Assembly (NCBI GenBank): GCA_037892935.1
Contig: JAYXKI010000015.1
Location: 434,001 to 498,000 of the forward strand
Length of the DNA: 64,000 nucleotides
Source of the DNA: Phlebopus portentosus
Lineage: Eukaryota > Basidiomycota > Agaricomycetes > Boletales > Boletinellaceae
Direction: 5' to 3'
Part shown: positions 19,852 through 30,390 of the stretch, one piece after another
How the letters are laid out: each line of letters begins with the position of its first letter
How positions within the stretch are numbered: position 1 is the first letter of the stretch
The notes under the pieces: generated by a model
What the model saw: only the letters and a program-made list of their open reading frames with translations
Database searches by the model: none
What the model was told of the DNA's origin: nothing
Made by a program: the position numbers and the translations under genes

Positions 19852-22166
19852 ATGGATTCGGTTATGGAAGTTGACGAGCATAGAGCTCCTGCCTCCACAT
19901 CCGCAGTCTATTCCGCAGTCATGAGATCTGTTCCGCAAGCTGGCTCAAACTCTCGCGATGCCACAATTACATCTAACAACTCAGTCTCAGTGCCTCTTCC
20001 TAATGCAAGCGTTCCCGAGGGCAACGCTCCTGCCTCGGCCGCTCTTAGAGGGGAAGCCGGTCCTACTTCGACTGATGTTCGAGAGCGTGTCGCTTCCTCG
20101 GCTGCTCCCGGTGACGAGATAGACCCCCCCCGCAACCACTGGGACTACTGGGAGCAAGAAGACACGAGATGCTTCCAACAATGAGGATAACGCACCACAG
20201 AATCAAGTGAGTTTTCTGTCTTTCTTGAGCCTTCCTCTATCTCTGAGTATTGTTATAGACTCCTCAATTCACATTTTCAATGGCGAGAGACACAGTACCT
20301 CCGCAAGTTCGCTTCTCGATACCAGCGATAATTCCCATGTCTCGCCAGGTAAGAGCTCTGCCTTTGAACCTATAAGCTGATACGAGGATATTCAGGTGGA
20401 AGACAGTACAACATTTCGCCCCGAAAAGTATTTCAGAAGCATCGGAGGTCGAACGGGCTTGACGGCCATAGGTGATGACCGCATCGTAATGGATAAAAGA
20501 CAAGTTTCGGAGGAACAAGACTGCGTAAGTTGCTGCCTTTTCCGCAAAACAGAGCTTAACATAATCTCACCTGTAATAGGCACGTGTCTTGGAGAAAGAG
20601 CTTCAGAAAACTCAAAGACAGTTGCAGCAAGCGAAACGCCAACTCTTGGAAAGGGAGGAAATACGAGTGAGTTATGTGCAGCTTATCGAAATAAAGCTCA
20701 CCACTGATTCGCCTGACATAGGCGCGGGGCTTGGAGGCACAGGTTACTCGGACACAGCAACTGCTTGCAGATGTGAGACGATCATTTTTTTTTCTCATTT
20801 TCTCCCCTAACTCACGGCCTCATCGGACTTAGTTCAGGTTTGAGGGCGTCCAAAGAAGCGAAGGACATTTTTCAGTACGTAGATCCGATCAGGATGTATA
20901 CACCATTGCTGACTTTGTCTATTGCTACTCAGAGCGGCCAAAGTCCTACAGACGGATGAGGCGGATGGACGGACATACGTACAAATGCGACGCAATGTTG
21001 CAAGACGCAATATGCCTTTGAGAACGTGAGTTTCATATCTGCTTAAGTCTTCGCCTCATTCATCTGATAGAACGTGAAGTCGCCAGACAATAACTGGTTG
21101 ACGGGACTGGAAGGAATACTGATGAAAACTCCGAGGAAAAAGACCAAAGAACATAAAACACTCTGCGTGAGTTACTGAGTTAATGATCGCATACTACGCT
21201 AAAAAGCAATTGAACCATTCCAGGCATTCGTAAGATATGCTTTTCAGCAGAAGTTTCCCAAGACCCCTAAAGAAACGGATTTCGAGCGCCACATACTGGC
21301 CGATGTTGACGATGTGAACAAATACGAGGTCGGCGAGCATACTGGCCCAGTTACCGACGACTTGCATATCGATGCTCTCAGCGGTCGATCTTCAGAATGG
21401 AATCGTCGAATCATCGACATCCTGTATCAGTGCATCCTCGACAAGCTGAATGTGGACAAGTTGGCAGATGATCAGGAGCAGATGTTCCGATCTCTGGTTT
21501 GCAAGAAGCTCCTTCGCGTGAAGGCCCATTGTAGGGCATCCCTGCAAAGACCGATGATAGACGGCAAGTTTGAATCCGAGGAGGAAGCCATTGCACGTCG
21601 CGATGCCCAGAAGAAGCAGAAGAGCAAGCAGGATCGACACAACATGAGGCAACATACTGTGAGTCGACCGTTAAGAGCTGTCTCTTATAAAGAACTCACA
21701 TAAGTCATAGATCTTCGATCAGCACATTAAGACCTGCAAAACCAAACTAATGGTGCTCCCGGAACCAGACAGGGATGTCTCGCCTTGGAATTTCCTTTAC
21801 AATGTTTTGATGGCATACGGAGTTGAAGGAATGAGTTCTGACAAATCAGAGGACTCGAGTGTCGGAGCGAGAAGAAAGATTTATCACGTCAAAGTTCTTG
21901 CTTGGCGCAAGGATATCGACAAGTATTTGGACTTCATCGATGCTCACCATATAGATATCGTTTCCAAACGAGGCACACCTGGGAGGACGGATCGTAGGCG
22001 CGACCACACCTTTGCGAGCGATCGTGGAGCAAAGCCCGAACTTCCAAGGTCTTTCTATGATGAAATGTGGTTGGACGGGCCAGCACCGAAGCAAGCAATG
22101 ATAAAAATGACTGTCTCCAAGAAAAATTTCGAATGGCTTAGAATCTTTGACACTCAAACGGAGTAG
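19852..22166 (+). CDS. Orphan multi-exon gene X3 with central coiled coil
   Basis: About eight or more exons. The ATG at 19852 starts a Ser/Ala-rich exon. Short exons then encode VEDSTTFRPEKYFRSIGG (20397-20524) and a coiled coil (20580-20668, rich in LQKTQRQLQQAKRQLLE). A larger exon (21224-21658) contains PKTPKETDFERH and IIDILYQCILDKLNVDKLAD. The last exon (21711-22166) contains PWNFLYNVLMAYGVEGMSSD and KVLAWRKDIDKYLDFIDAHH and ends at 22166. The C-terminal 'EGMSSDKSED ... YHVKVLAWR' arrangement is a hypothetical protein type common in agaricomycetes. Exon 1 is out of phase with exon 2 unless a C8 run at 20124-20131 is a one-base indel. Function unknown. Confidence 0.6.
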
Positions 22167-22169
22167 ACC

Positions 22170-22890
22170 GGATATATTCATGTTATTCAATTGACGTGTA
22201 TGCACATATGATGATCAAATAATAAAGAGAACAATGATTTGAAAATAGGGACGAGTCTGACAGAGGAAGAGAGATTAGTGTAGCGCGATCTCGCAGCCTC
22301 AAGGCAATTAAATGACTACCTGAGTTTGAGAGGAAGAAGTTGTTTTGAAGTCATATGCATGCGATGCATATCACAAAGCAAAGGACAAAAGCAGCCTCGA
22401 GGCGATTAAACCGCCTCGCTGCGAGAATTGCATGATGTGACTCCAGATAGAAAGGAAGAACTTGTTTTTGGAGTCGCGAGGTGCAAGTCAGGGGGGAGAG
22501 GGGTAAGGGACAAAAAGAATTGTCGACACTTCAAGGCGATTAAACCGCCTCGCTGCGCATTAATATTGCTAGAGAGGAACTATGTTGTGATCAAATCTCT
22601 TTTTATCGGCGACATCCGCATCACATGCTAGATATGCTGTGATTCAGACCCGCGGCCGATTGGAATGACTCGGAGATTTTCACTTTCTTTACTTCTCCAT
22701 CTTCATAAATGGCGGGTCACTTATATCTCGGTATCTCTCAACGGGGGCCCTGGTTTAACTTGGGCTTCCTACTGTCGACGAATCGTCGGAGACGCGATTG
22801 TATTGGGATTTCGTTTGAGCCTTATGCGCAATCTTGATCGCTTTCGGTCTATATCCCCAAACCCAGCTGGAACACTCCCCCGGTCACTCC
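22170..22890. repeat. Intergenic region with degenerate direct repeats
   Basis: Between X3 and the first Plavaka copy, a word close to CGATTAAACCGCCTCGCTGCG occurs at about 22406 and 22539, with a weaker version at 22300. Each is followed or preceded by similar AGGAAGAA-TTGTTTT blocks about 130 bp apart. No gene is supported. The 3' part presumably carries the promoter of the transposase gene at 22895. Confidence 0.4.
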
Positions 22891-22894
22891 TCCA

Positions 22895-25800
22895 ATGCCC
22901 CGAGTGAGCAAGGAGGTACAGAAAGAGCTCTGCTCGTGCAACTCATGCTCACTTCACCTGAATTCCAACGGTCGTCGTGGTGTTTATCGCCCAAGATATG
23001 CCCACGAAGCACACCAGTTACGCTCTCGATACTGTTCTTGCCCCTATCCACTTTCCGTACTGCCCTTGAATAGAGTTAAGCGAGGCAACAAAAATGTCAC
23101 GAGTGACCCCGTTGCCTTTGATGAGCTTTCTGTGTCTAGAGACAATGTCGACAGCGACGTACATATGAATGACATTACCGACGCAGACATTGACATGGAT
23201 AGGAATCTCAATGCAGATATAGTTATGGTTGGGATCAATGATTCATCTGGAGACGAAGCTGGCGATATAGTCGAGGACATTGACACGGAGGCGCACGCTA
23301 CGACTAGCTCGGAAGGTGGAGGGAATCCAGACATGATACGGACCATGAACCATCCGCGTGAATTTGACAATGGTCCGTCTTTCCCGCATAATGTGTTCTT
23401 ATCGATTATTTAACTCGTATGGCGTATATAGGTCATTATTTCGATTGGCCTACTGCCTCTGATCCTGAAATCGCCCAGACTGTCATGTTTATATCGGTGT
23501 TCTCGTCCCTCGTTTGGGGACTAAGCCGAATTTCTTCCGATGTGCTGTTGCAGCTATTGAAGGTCTTAATGTATGCAGCCCTGAGGCGAAACGAACCGAA
23601 ACATGATGCAATGTTCTTTACGAATGTAATTCCAAATGACTCGCGAACCATTCACTCGAAGTATCGTCTCACCGGAGGCACAACCGTATTCGCCGTTTGT
23701 CCCATCTGCCATGCTACATACAAGCCGGAGTACAAAGCAAAGTCTATCTATCCAGAGAAATGCACATATACTCCGTCTGTTGGAGGAGAACAGTGCGGCG
23801 AGCAACTCTTGAACGCAGGCAATAAAGAACCGATCAAGAAGTTCGTTTATAACTCTGTACTGGATTTTATCGGTGGGCTAGTTTCTCAGGACTGTACCGA
23901 GGCATCTCTGGATAAAGCCTGCGACAATTTGCGCCGTTCTTCGAGTGAGAGCTCTTCGCCGACTCGAGGTCCTTTCGAAGCTGAGTTCCTGCGAGATTTT
24001 CGTGGTCCTCGGTCTGACGCCCCCTTTTTTGAAACGAGCGATGAATTGCGGCTCGCATTTGCTTTGTCAGTCGATTTCTTCAATATCGAGGGAGTCCGAA
24101 GCACCGCTGCACATGTTTCATTCGGGGTTATTTCACTTGTTTGTCTCAATCTACCGGAGGATGTCAGATACAAGCACGAGAACATGTTTCTAGCCGGAGT
24201 AATTCCAGGTCCTGACGAACCTTCGCTTTCAGAGATAAACCATTATCTCCTTCCACTCATCGAAGAATTTCTGGAACTGTGGGATCCCGGGGTTCGTTTC
24301 GCACAAACGGCATCTGCCCCACGCGGACGTTTGGTCCGAGCTGCCATCGCCGTCATTATATGTGATCTCCCTGCTGCTCGAAAGGTGGCCGGACTCCTGT
24401 CGCATGCCAGCACTGATTTCTTCTGTTCCTTGTGCAAATGCCCCAAGTGGATGATACATCGGATTGATAGGGACTTCAAGAGACGTGACCCCTCTGTTCT
24501 TCGGAGACAAGCATTGGCGTGGCGCGAGGCTACTTCACGCGAACGGCAAGACACAATCACGGACAATTATGGTGTTCGATGGTCTGAGCTTTGGCACCTT
24601 CCTTACTGGGATCCGTCAAAGCAACTCGTCGTCGATCCAATGCATTGCCTACTGCTGGGTTTGGTACACACTCACTTCGCAACCATTTTTCCTTTGACAT
24701 CCAAGGCGACGAAGGAGCCTGCTCCAGTACCACCGCCATTCGTGTTTAATTTTGAAATACCATTCGAAGAAGATGAACCGATTGAAGACTCTCACGATGA
24801 GCCCGACGACGGGCTCAGCAGTGAGCCGGGCAATGAGCCGATCGACGAGACGCGCGACATTCCTAGGAATGATGGCGATGGTATTACCTTGACTAGAACC
24901 AACGTGCGCGACGCTTTGCAGCTTCGCAAGCTATTGCAGCGACCGGTGCATGGGCAGGACTTGCAAGAAGAAATGACGTATCTCGCAAATCAGTTGGTAA
25001 AAAAATGCAAACCCGCCCTCCTGTTCGTTTGGAAGTCGTTAAATTTGGACGAGTCCACGTTAGTCCTGGGACAAACAATACGAGGAGCATGTCCAGGGAG
25101 TGATTATATCAAGATGGACTTCGCTTGGGCACTCACTGTTTGGGTACGTGAACTCTTTCTGAGAACTGAGCCAGGCTCACATTTTATCAGCGCTTTGCAC
25201 AGCCCTTACAATCTAATGAACCGGCGATCAAGTTAACGACGTTCGAGCTGTTTAATCACGTCCGAGATGTCATTAAGCGCACTTCGAGACCAACTTGGTT
25301 GCGCCCTGTACCGTACAATTTTGGCTACACATCTGCCGGCAAGGTCAAAGCGGATGAATGGCGAATTCTCAGTACTGTATACTTACCGGTAGCGCTGGTT
25401 ACATACTGCTTTTACTCCAACGAAGTCGACGGTGCGCACAAAGAACGTCTACAGGCTGTTGTAGATAATACGATGGATCTAGTGCAAGCCGTCACAGTTC
25501 TTTTCAAGAAGTCAACAAGCGAGCGAGAAACTACAGCCTATAAGCAGTACATTTGGAAGTATGTTATGAGCCTCCCATCAATCTACCCGAATGTTAGATC
25601 TGTCCCGAACATGCATATGGCAAAGCATATTGCCGAGTTCCTGCCGCTTTTTGGTTCAGTTTATTCCTGGTGGTCATTTCCGTTCGAACGCCTCATCGGG
25701 GTCCTTCAGAGCTTATCGATCAACAACAAGCTAGGTGGGCCTGTTTTCTTTTATTATGTCTACTTCATCCCTTTTTGACCGAGAGTTGCATAGGCGAAAT

Positions 25801-26851
25801 GGAGGGCACAATCCATAATACTTTTGTGGCTACGTCTAGACTAAAACAGCGGCTTTCGCGACCCAATTGTCCTCTCGGCGTGCAAGCCTGCTTAGCGGTC
25901 ATTGACGGCGCATTGATGCAGAGATCCGCGCTCTCGTCTGAGTCAGTGGACTCAGATAAAAGCAACATGCCTGCTGAATTTCCAAAACTCGACATCGAGA
26001 TGTTGAAGACGCGTCCAGACGATAGGATAAAGAGGTGTAAATGGAATAATGTACAATACTCTATTCACAGCTCCCATGAAGGGAACAGCCAGATTCTGTT
26101 CCGCCCGATGTACTCGACTGATCTGGTTCCAGCCTACTGTAAGGGTCACGCGCATGTATATTCGATTTCCTTTTCTTTTTCCTTTTCCTTTCCTTATCGT
26201 CGTCATCTATACCCGTCCGAACATTCTTTAACCTTCTCCGTTCACTCCGACGTCACATGGTCTCTTAGTTAGTTCATTAGTCATTCCCTATTACTTCACT
26301 CCGACACTCCTCCATGCTTCCTCCAATCCGTCCGACCATATGACCTAACCCTGAACCCTATGACATCACATTCCTTTCCTTAGTCGGTAGTCTTTTCCCA
26401 GGCTCGTAGGGTATATAGGTAGCTAGTCTCCCTGTAGAGGCCCCTTGCCTCGACATTCGTTAGATCTCCGGCTATACACTTGCTTTGTCTCTACGTCGAT
26501 GCTCACTCCTTGGATTATCTGAGGGGCTGGGTTCTCTTGCTTATTAAGGTTGTCTCTTAGTTAGTAGGCATCGGCGATGCGGGCGTTAGGCTGTCGCCTA
26601 ACACCTACATTCGAGACATTGAAGAGGGAGACGTACCCACGTTCGTCGTCCACCGCCTCCAACCTGCCGCCGATTTGCAATTCGATGCTTTCCACAGATA
26701 TCCCGATTTTCCTGCCGTCATATATTCGAAAGATTGTTGTTCTGTACCAGAAACTATCGACGGCCGTGCGGTGCAGGGTCATTTCGCTGCCTTCCCTCTC
26801 AGGAAAAGAAATGTTGTGGTGCTTAGTCTGTTGAATTATTCTTTGGACTAA
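22895..26851 (+). pseudogene. Plavaka/Tnp2-type transposase, copy 1
   Basis: DDE transposase of the CACTA-related Plavaka group. The exons, 22895-23372, 23432-25143, 25191-25734 and from 25794 on, are joined by GT-AG introns of 59, 47 and 59 nt. The N terminus has a Cys/His-rich part (ELCSCNSC...RSRYCSC) and an acidic linker. Next come a hydrophobic helix (IAQTVMFISVFSSLV), KKFVYNSVLDFIGGLV and the core blocks DELRLAFALSVDFFN, LVCLNLPEDVRYK, NMFLAGVIPGP, RAAIAVIICDLPAARKVAG and GVRWSELWHLPYWDP. VVDPMHCLLLGL carries a likely catalytic Asp. The C-terminal part (MHMAKHIAEFLPLFGSVYSW) follows. A probable LTR-like insertion splits the tail at 26138-26570. The reading resumes with GVRLSPNTYIRDI and ends at TAA 26851. 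Intact up to the insertion. Confidence 0.88.
26138..26570. mobile_element. LTR-like insertion in the transposase tail
   Basis: About 433 bp of pyrimidine-rich sequence starts TGTAAGGGTCACGCGC and ends near AGTAGGCA, and contains GGGTATATAGG (near 26408) like an LTR promoter. Coding homology stops at its left edge and resumes at its right edge. The flanks do not show a matching 4-5 bp duplication, and the transposase residues on the two sides partly overlap. Solo-LTR identity is therefore likely but unproven. Confidence 0.4.
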
Positions 26852-26921
26852 TTCGCCTCTGGTATATATTGTCTCTCTTTCCCCCATGCAGTTCGAAACA
26901 TCCATTAGATTTGACTAACTA

Positions 26922-27043
26922 CAGGTGGGTAACAAAAGTGTTCATCATCCCTGGTTTAGGGATTTGCATGCTTTATATGGCAGTATAAGCGTCAGATAAC
27001 ATCTCGCCAACTTCCTCATGTCGACACCTTTTCTACCCACCTG
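26922..27043. mobile_element. 122-bp MITE, Tc1/mariner-like, TA target site
   Basis: The ends are inverted repeats: the left end CAGGTGGGTAACAAAAGTGT matches the reverse complement of the right end at 17 of 20 positions. It is flanked on both sides by TA (26920-26921 and 27044-27045), the target duplication of Tc1/mariner/pogo elements. The interior is AT-rich and non-coding. It lies 70 bp after the end of the Plavaka copy 1 frame. Confidence 0.75.
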
Positions 27044-27045
27044 TA

Positions 27046-27410
27046 TTTAGTTGTTCATTTTTTAATCTGCCCCTCTTGAAAAAACGGAGGAAGCTTTAGT
27101 TCAGAATACAAAAATCCCACGGTCCCTGTTTAGGCTCGTCGATCACATTTTGTAATTGACGTGCCATATGCGATGATCAGTGTCCGGCATCTCCCGCAGA
27201 TCCTATCTAGGTATGACGATCTCATTATATGATCGACATGCCATACTTTGACCATCAGCAGGTCGCAACTGACAACCTTTCACACATTTTAATCTATCAA
27301 ATGGGCCTTCGTTCAATTAAATTTCTGCTCCTTTTGTTTCTCTGTGAATATACTCTAATAATGGATAAGAAATTGTGGCTGCGAGAAATGCCTTTCTATT
27401 TTTCTATCTC
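27046..27410. other. No feature recognised
   Basis: About 360 bp of AT-rich sequence with no supported gene or repeat between the MITE and orphan gene X4. Confidence 0.4.
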
Positions 27411-27411
27411 G

Positions 27412-28063
27412 TAGAGCGAAGGGTGTAGCACCAGGACGTAACGATTGGAATAGTGTGACAAAGATCGAAGATTACTTCCGGATTCGCTGGTCGCGGCTGT
27501 TCCAGCGCGAGGAAGTGCATAGCTCTGTCCAACATTGTTGCTCTCTTTGCGTCAATAGTCCTCAAGCAGAACTCATCTACATCCCGGAACACTCTTTGAT
27601 CACTCACGATCACAATTCAACGAGAAGGATACTTCAGATTGAAGCTCATCCATGGTAAGCTACACCAATCATTCGATCTTGCGCCTACATTAACGATTCT
27701 AGCAGACGACATTCGATAACCGCACGGACGATCAATTCTTCGATTCCAGTCGCCTTCAAATGGTGAGCCATAACCTCACGCATTTTTTCGGCGACTCATT
27801 AGCTGTCAGGTATATGAGAACAGAGAGGTCCGGTACTTCGTCTCGTACCAAAACATTGACTTCGCGATGGAAGACGTGGGTATGGGTGTGGTTGAAGAAG
27901 TTCGCCGTTTGGATCTGCGCCGCGAGGGAAGCTTGGTGAAGAAGCTATATCGGGGAGCAAAGGTGAGTTTCGATGCTTGATTGCAGTTCCGTTGGTGACA
28001 AATGGGGAACATTCCCAGAAACGTTTTGTCAAATTCTTCAGTGCCATTTCATCCCGCTTCTGA
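27412..28063 (+). CDS. Orphan multi-exon gene or remnant X4
   Basis: Four candidate exons (27412-27654, 27706-27762, 27810-27962, 28019-28063) are separated by GT-AG introns of 46-56 nt. The last three join in phase and end cleanly at TGA 28063. They encode TTFDNRTDDQFFDSSRLQM, then YENREVRYFVSYQNIDFAMED, VVEEVRRLDLRREGSLVKKL and a basic end. The first exon (IEDYFRIRWSRLFQREEV) does not join in the same phase, so it is misjudged or the gene is damaged. I do not recognise the family. No signal peptide or membrane segment is evident. Confidence 0.45.
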
Positions 28064-28261
28064 GTCCCATATGTCTGAGTTTAGTTTGATAGTTGCATAA
28101 CCGTCTGTGCCCTCAAAGTGTAGTCTAGCCTGAGCCTTTCTGTGAATAAACCTGAATATTTCAGTCATACGCTATTTAACTTGACTTTACCACGACGCTA
28201 TACACTTTCTCTATCGTGCGAGAATCGAGCCTAGGGTGCACGCGATGCAATATTCCGTCTT

Positions 28262-28526
28262 GAAACAAGGTCCAGCTGAGCAATTTGCGCAAGTATAAGC
28301 ACAAGCACAAGCACAAGCACAAGCACAAGCACTGTTCCCTTGCAACATGTGTCCTCGGGTTTTTAGTTCAACGTACCGGCTCCGGATGCACAAGAATATC
28401 CAGTTTGTTTCCATTATCTCAAAAGAGAAAGATACTGACTGCCTTCAGTTTGAATAAATACCCTTGTCCGGTGTGTGGTCGAGCGTTCGGCAGACCTAGG
28501 CAACACGATAATCACCTGTTTGTCCA
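28262..28526 (+). CDS. C2H2 zinc-finger gene Z1 (partial)
   Basis: Two exons are clear. The first encodes a Gln-Ala dipeptide run and a zinc finger (FPCNMCPRVFSSTYRLRMHKN). After a 46-nt intron (28403-28448) the second (28449-28526, 78 nt) encodes YPCPVCGRAFGRPRQHDNH. The donor sites fall at the same place in each finger (after ...CA), exactly as in Z2 at 30391. No start codon or third finger is evident, so it is partial or decayed. It is likely nuclear and nucleic-acid binding by family; targets unknown. Confidence 0.55.
28297..28332 (+). repeat. Hexanucleotide microsatellite (AAGCAC)6
   Basis: Six perfect AAGCAC units lie in the first exon of Z1. In the zinc-finger frame they encode (Gln-Ala)n; another frame gives Lys-His. 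It sits where Z2 has its 21-bp heptad repeat, just N-terminal to the first finger. Confidence 0.85.
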
Positions 28527-28679
28527 GTAAGTCATTGACTTCAATTTTGTCTTACGATGGTAGCGTGGACGAAAGCATTTGACTTCGATTCGGAACACAA
28601 TATAAGGTATGCAGGTGTTACAAGCAATTTCTCAACTTTTACAGATGTCTGACTCATTATTTCCCCTCTATTCGAGCAA

Positions 28680-29057
28680 ATCAACGCGGCCTCGAGGGTC
28701 GTTCTTGACTTTTCCGGTCTTTCCTATGCAGATTTGAACTCAATCGAAATAGTAGAAAGGAAAGAGACTTACCTTGGCACGCTTTTTCTCTTCCTCTCTC
28801 TCCTTTCTCTCTTTCTTCTCGTGCTCCTTCAATGTCTTCTTGAACACTTTTCTATAGTGCCCGCCGAACTTCATGTGACTGTTTTTCGCCTCGAACGATA
28901 TCGATTTTTTAGTACAATGACATCAATCAAAGTCATTTGTGTTCACTGACGCAGTCCCCTCAAGGTTGATAGGAGCGCCCGCAGCGACTGCACGGCGAGC
29001 AGCCTCACGTTGAGCCTCCTCCCGCTGCTTCACGGCCTTAGACATCGTGTTGCCCAT
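28680..29057 (-). CDS. MGxxxSK small-protein family, copy A
   Basis: The minus-strand exon 1 (29057-28947, 111 nt, 37 codons) starts MGNTMSKAVKQREEAQ, continues with an Ala/Arg-rich helix and ends at a GTGAAC donor. The Gly2/Ser6/Lys7 pattern fits an N-myristoylation signal. A second exon encodes EAKNSHMKFGG and a long Lys/Glu-rich basic helix, then a GTAAGT donor near 28769. A normal AG acceptor before exon 2 is not visible, so this copy may be damaged. Two paralogs lie at 38193 and 48729, each with a 37-codon first exon. I do not recognise the family; membrane attachment is inferred from the start motif only. Confidence 0.55.
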
Positions 29058-29249
29058 CTTGTACTGGATGCGATATAAGGTTCGACGATTGGAGATGAAG
29101 GGGGCTCTGGTGTGTGCAAAGGACGAATCGAGCTGCTAGGAGCTGAACCACGTACACGTGTCTGGCCTTTGAGTGCCGGTGTCGTCAGTTAGACAGTAGT
29201 AAGGTGAAGTAGTAACATGATTTGTCTATGACTTACGCGGCTAGGTTTT

Positions 29250-29640
29250 GTCTTTACTTCCTGACGAGTTTCTCTTCAGTGTATCTGGAACAGGTGTGCT
29301 GATCGTGCAGTGGTACAGGATGACGACGACAACAGACACGCAACATAGAACTGCGCAGCGAGCTGCCGAATCGGGACAACGTGCTCAAGCATACATGAAC
29401 AAACAAAATTGTATAACTAGACACGACAATATCTGTGTGCTCTTTCCTCGATCTCTTCATGAGCAAAGGAGTACTCTGTATGATTACAATTCACCGTGCT
29501 CAAACTGAAAAGATCTATTCAATATGTTCTATTTTTAGACTTATCTCGCTAGGGCCGAGATGCGGCAAGGACGGCAATTATATCAGCGAAATCTGTGATT
29601 GTAATCAACGGGCTTTCAAGTGATGACCAATCCTCCATGA
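29250..29640. repeat. Upstream flank of copy A, homologous to 38530-38790
   Basis: The flank 5' of copy A contains CTGCRCAGCGAGCTGCC near 29350 and ATGTTCTATTTTTAGA near 29522. The same two words, in the same order and similar spacing, occur 5' of copy B (about 38577 and 38750). The duplication that produced copies A and B therefore extended well beyond the coding part. No gene is supported here. Confidence 0.45.
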
Positions 29641-29989
29641 TTCCATCAAGAGTGCTTTGCTTTTATCAATAAATTGGTCGTGTGATCAATCTCATCCAAC
29701 ACAATACAACAGAATTTCAATTACAATTTATATGGGAATTTGTTGGTCACGTGATTCAAAATTTCAAATCCCTCGTCCCGGTCGTATCGAACTGGACGCT
29801 ACGAAGTGCAAACAGGAGCACTTGATCAGGTACTGATTTCTTCTAGCAACAGCAAAAAGCCTTGCATTTGCAGCCAACTCTCGTACTGCACCACCACCAG
29901 ACTGCTTCTAGCCCTCCAGCCTTCAACTCTTCATCGTTTTCCTCGACAATTGATATTCTGGCTTCTTTTGACTCAATCTTTGTAGTTCT

Positions 29990-30365
29990 TCGGCGTCTCG
30001 TTCATCTTCTGAGTCTAAATTGAGGTCTGAGTTCGCATCGCAAAACCCTTCCTCTGTGAGTTTTTCCTCTTCTCATTCGAGCATTTCTATCTTATATCTA
30101 CTTCTGAAGCTCTCGTGAGTCGTGTTTAATCTTCGGTCTGATTTTGTCGCCATTCACATTAACTTCTTTCTCTTTTGATCTAGTACGTCTGCCGTTCATC
30201 TTCCGAGTCTAAGTCGAGATCTGAGTTCGCATCGTAAACCCCTTTTCCTCGTCTTGTTCGAGTATTTCTATCTTACATCCACTTCTGAAGCTCTTGTGAG
30301 TCGTGCTTAACCTTTGATCTGATTTTGTTGCCATTCACGTTAACTCCTTTCTCTTTTGATCTAGT
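29990..30365 (+). repeat. Tandem duplication, about 182-bp units
   Basis: Two adjacent units each run from GTTCATCTTCYGAGTCTAA to CTCTTTTGATCTAG (about 30000-30182 and 30194-30365). They share GAGTTCGCATCG, CTTCTGAAGCTC and ATTCACRTTAACT blocks at the same spacing. They lie directly upstream of the Z2 start codon and probably form duplicated 5' UTR/intron sequence, since both end in a good acceptor (TGATCTAG). Confidence 0.75.
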
Positions 30366-30390
30366 GCATCTCTTGACATCTTCTGAAAAG

